Shown piece after piece: positions 5,016-5,694 of a stretch of DNA of 5,694 nucleotides (position 1 is its first letter; each line of letters begins with the position of its first letter). A program made the position numbers and the translations under genes. The stretch comes from a bacterium (lineage in GTDB: Bacteria > Ratteibacteria > UBA8468), in the NCBI GenBank assembly GCA_030637775.1, contig DAOWFY010000141.1, positions 1 through 5,694 of the forward strand, written 5' to 3'. The notes below the pieces were generated by a model, which was not told where the DNA came from, ran no database searches, and was given only the letters and a program-made list of their open reading frames with translations.

Positions 5016-5694
5016 ATGAAGAAGGGGTACTGCTACAGGCTGCTCCTTCTTCTTTTTTTTTGGTGGATGCACCTCCCTTTCTCTTCTTCAGCACCCATCC
5101 CTCCAGGATTCCCTCTCAGCAGTTATTCAGCAACCCTCTACTTCTCAATATCCTGAAGCAGGCGCGATCTATCTTTTAGATAAGGCAACCCGTATTATTC
5201 ACTCGGATGGTTCTTCAGAATTGATTATTCATCAGATTATTAAGATCTGTCGGGAGAGAGGGAGAAAATTTGCCGAGGTTCAGATGCCATATAATGAAGC
5301 CTTCCAGAAAATAAAAATTGATTTTGCGCATACGATTACCAGAGAAGGGAAAAAGATCAAAGTTAAAAAGAATGCCATCCATACCATTACCCCTGCCTCC
5401 CTTGCTCCTTATGCTGCCCTTTATTCCAGCCTAAAGACCAAAACAATTTCGATGCCTGCCGTAGAGCTCGGTAGCATCATTGAGTACAAATACCGTATCT
5501 TCCAGAAAAAGTCCCTGATGAAAAATCATTTCTGGGATGGTTTCTATTTTCAAAGCGAAGAACCCTTTGTAGTTTCAAAATATGTTCTTGTGCTTCCCAA
5601 AGGGGTGGCCTTTAAAAGACTGGAGAAGGAAATAGAATCTCCAGAGGTAATAGAGAAAAGCTCGCAAAGAGTTTATGTCTGGGAGAAGAGGAAT
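5016..5694 (+). CDS. DUF3857-type (transglutaminase-associated) lipoprotein, frame-interrupted at a T9 tract and 3'-truncated by window edge
   Basis: The ATG at 5016 opens MKKGYCYRLLLLLFF, but its frame ends in TGA at 5154-5156. The frame one base on is open from 5020 to the window end, yet has no ATG, GTG or TTG start before the conserved region. Joining the two at the T-run 5053-5061 (reading 8 T instead of 9) gives MKKGYCYRLLLLLFFGGCTS. This is a complete lipoprotein signal with the lipobox Cys at residue 18. After a Ser/Gln-rich linker, the region from about residue 44 (QYPEAGAIYLLDKATRI, then HQIIKICRERGRKFAEVQMPYN, ELGSIIEYKYRI and FWDGFYFQSEEPF) fits DUF3857, which usually precedes a transglutaminase-like core. 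That core would lie beyond the window. About 226 residues are visible. The gene starts 20 bases after the L,D-transpeptidase stop, so it is probably the third gene of the envelope operon. Broken, switchable or mis-sequenced cannot be told here. Confidence 0.78.
5053..5061 (+). other. T9 homopolymer at the frame change of the DUF3857 lipoprotein
   Basis: This run of nine T lies in the hydrophobic core of the signal peptide, just before the lipobox. With nine T the leader reads LLLLLFFWWMHL and terminates after 46 codons. With eight it reads LLLLLFFGGC and continues into the DUF3857 domain. The exact match of the frame-change point with the homopolymer is what makes the tract notable. Confidence 0.85.

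Noticed and set aside
4965-5156. 63-codon ORF starting inside the L,D-transpeptidase gene
   Set aside because: The first codons overlap the transpeptidase end. The sensible start is the ATG at 5016, and the natural product is the frame-joined lipoprotein rather than a peptide ending at 5156.

Overview
The window looks like an accessory-poor stretch of chromosome from an anaerobic Gram-negative bacterium of moderate to low G+C, roughly 40% by eye. All genes are on the + strand and tightly packed. Two lipoprotein signal peptides, a periplasmic L,D-transpeptidase and a KorD-like ferredoxin support an anaerobe with an outer envelope. The gene content and style resemble uncultured candidate phyla such as Omnitrophota, but this is inference and no marker here settles it.

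Left block (1-3017). The 3' part of hisG (histidine biosynthesis) is followed after a strong Shine-Dalgarno by a 31-residue, very basic protein of the AURKAIP1/COX24 (mS38/bS22-like) ribosomal family. Three bases later comes a 12-repeat TPR lipoprotein, whose end overlaps the start of nadK (NAD kinase) by 11 nt. The spacing suggests one transcription unit, although the jobs are unrelated: amino-acid synthesis, ribosome, envelope scaffold and NADP supply.

Middle (3018-3442). The gap after nadK holds a GC-rich (about 60%) imperfect inverted-repeat element of about 145 bp, with a 26-position outer stem and internal hairpins. It lies directly before a 67-residue 2x[4Fe-4S] ferredoxin that resembles the delta subunit of 2-oxoacid:ferredoxin oxidoreductases, but the catalytic subunits do not follow. 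Instead there is a near-consensus sigma70-type promoter (TTGAAA-N16-TATAAT).

Right block (3443-5694). The promoter probably drives a cell-envelope operon. It contains an unrecognised two-TM protein, then (through an ATGA overlap) an L,D-transpeptidase with a C-terminal NTF2-like domain, then a DUF3857-type lipoprotein that runs off the window. The DUF3857 gene is split by a +1 frame change exactly at a run of nine T inside its signal peptide. Eight T would restore a textbook lipoprotein leader. This could be a sequencing error, a phase-variable tract or transcriptional slippage.

The two most interesting items are the T9 frameshift and the structured GC-rich element. I see no CRISPR array, tRNA, rRNA, transposase or defence system.
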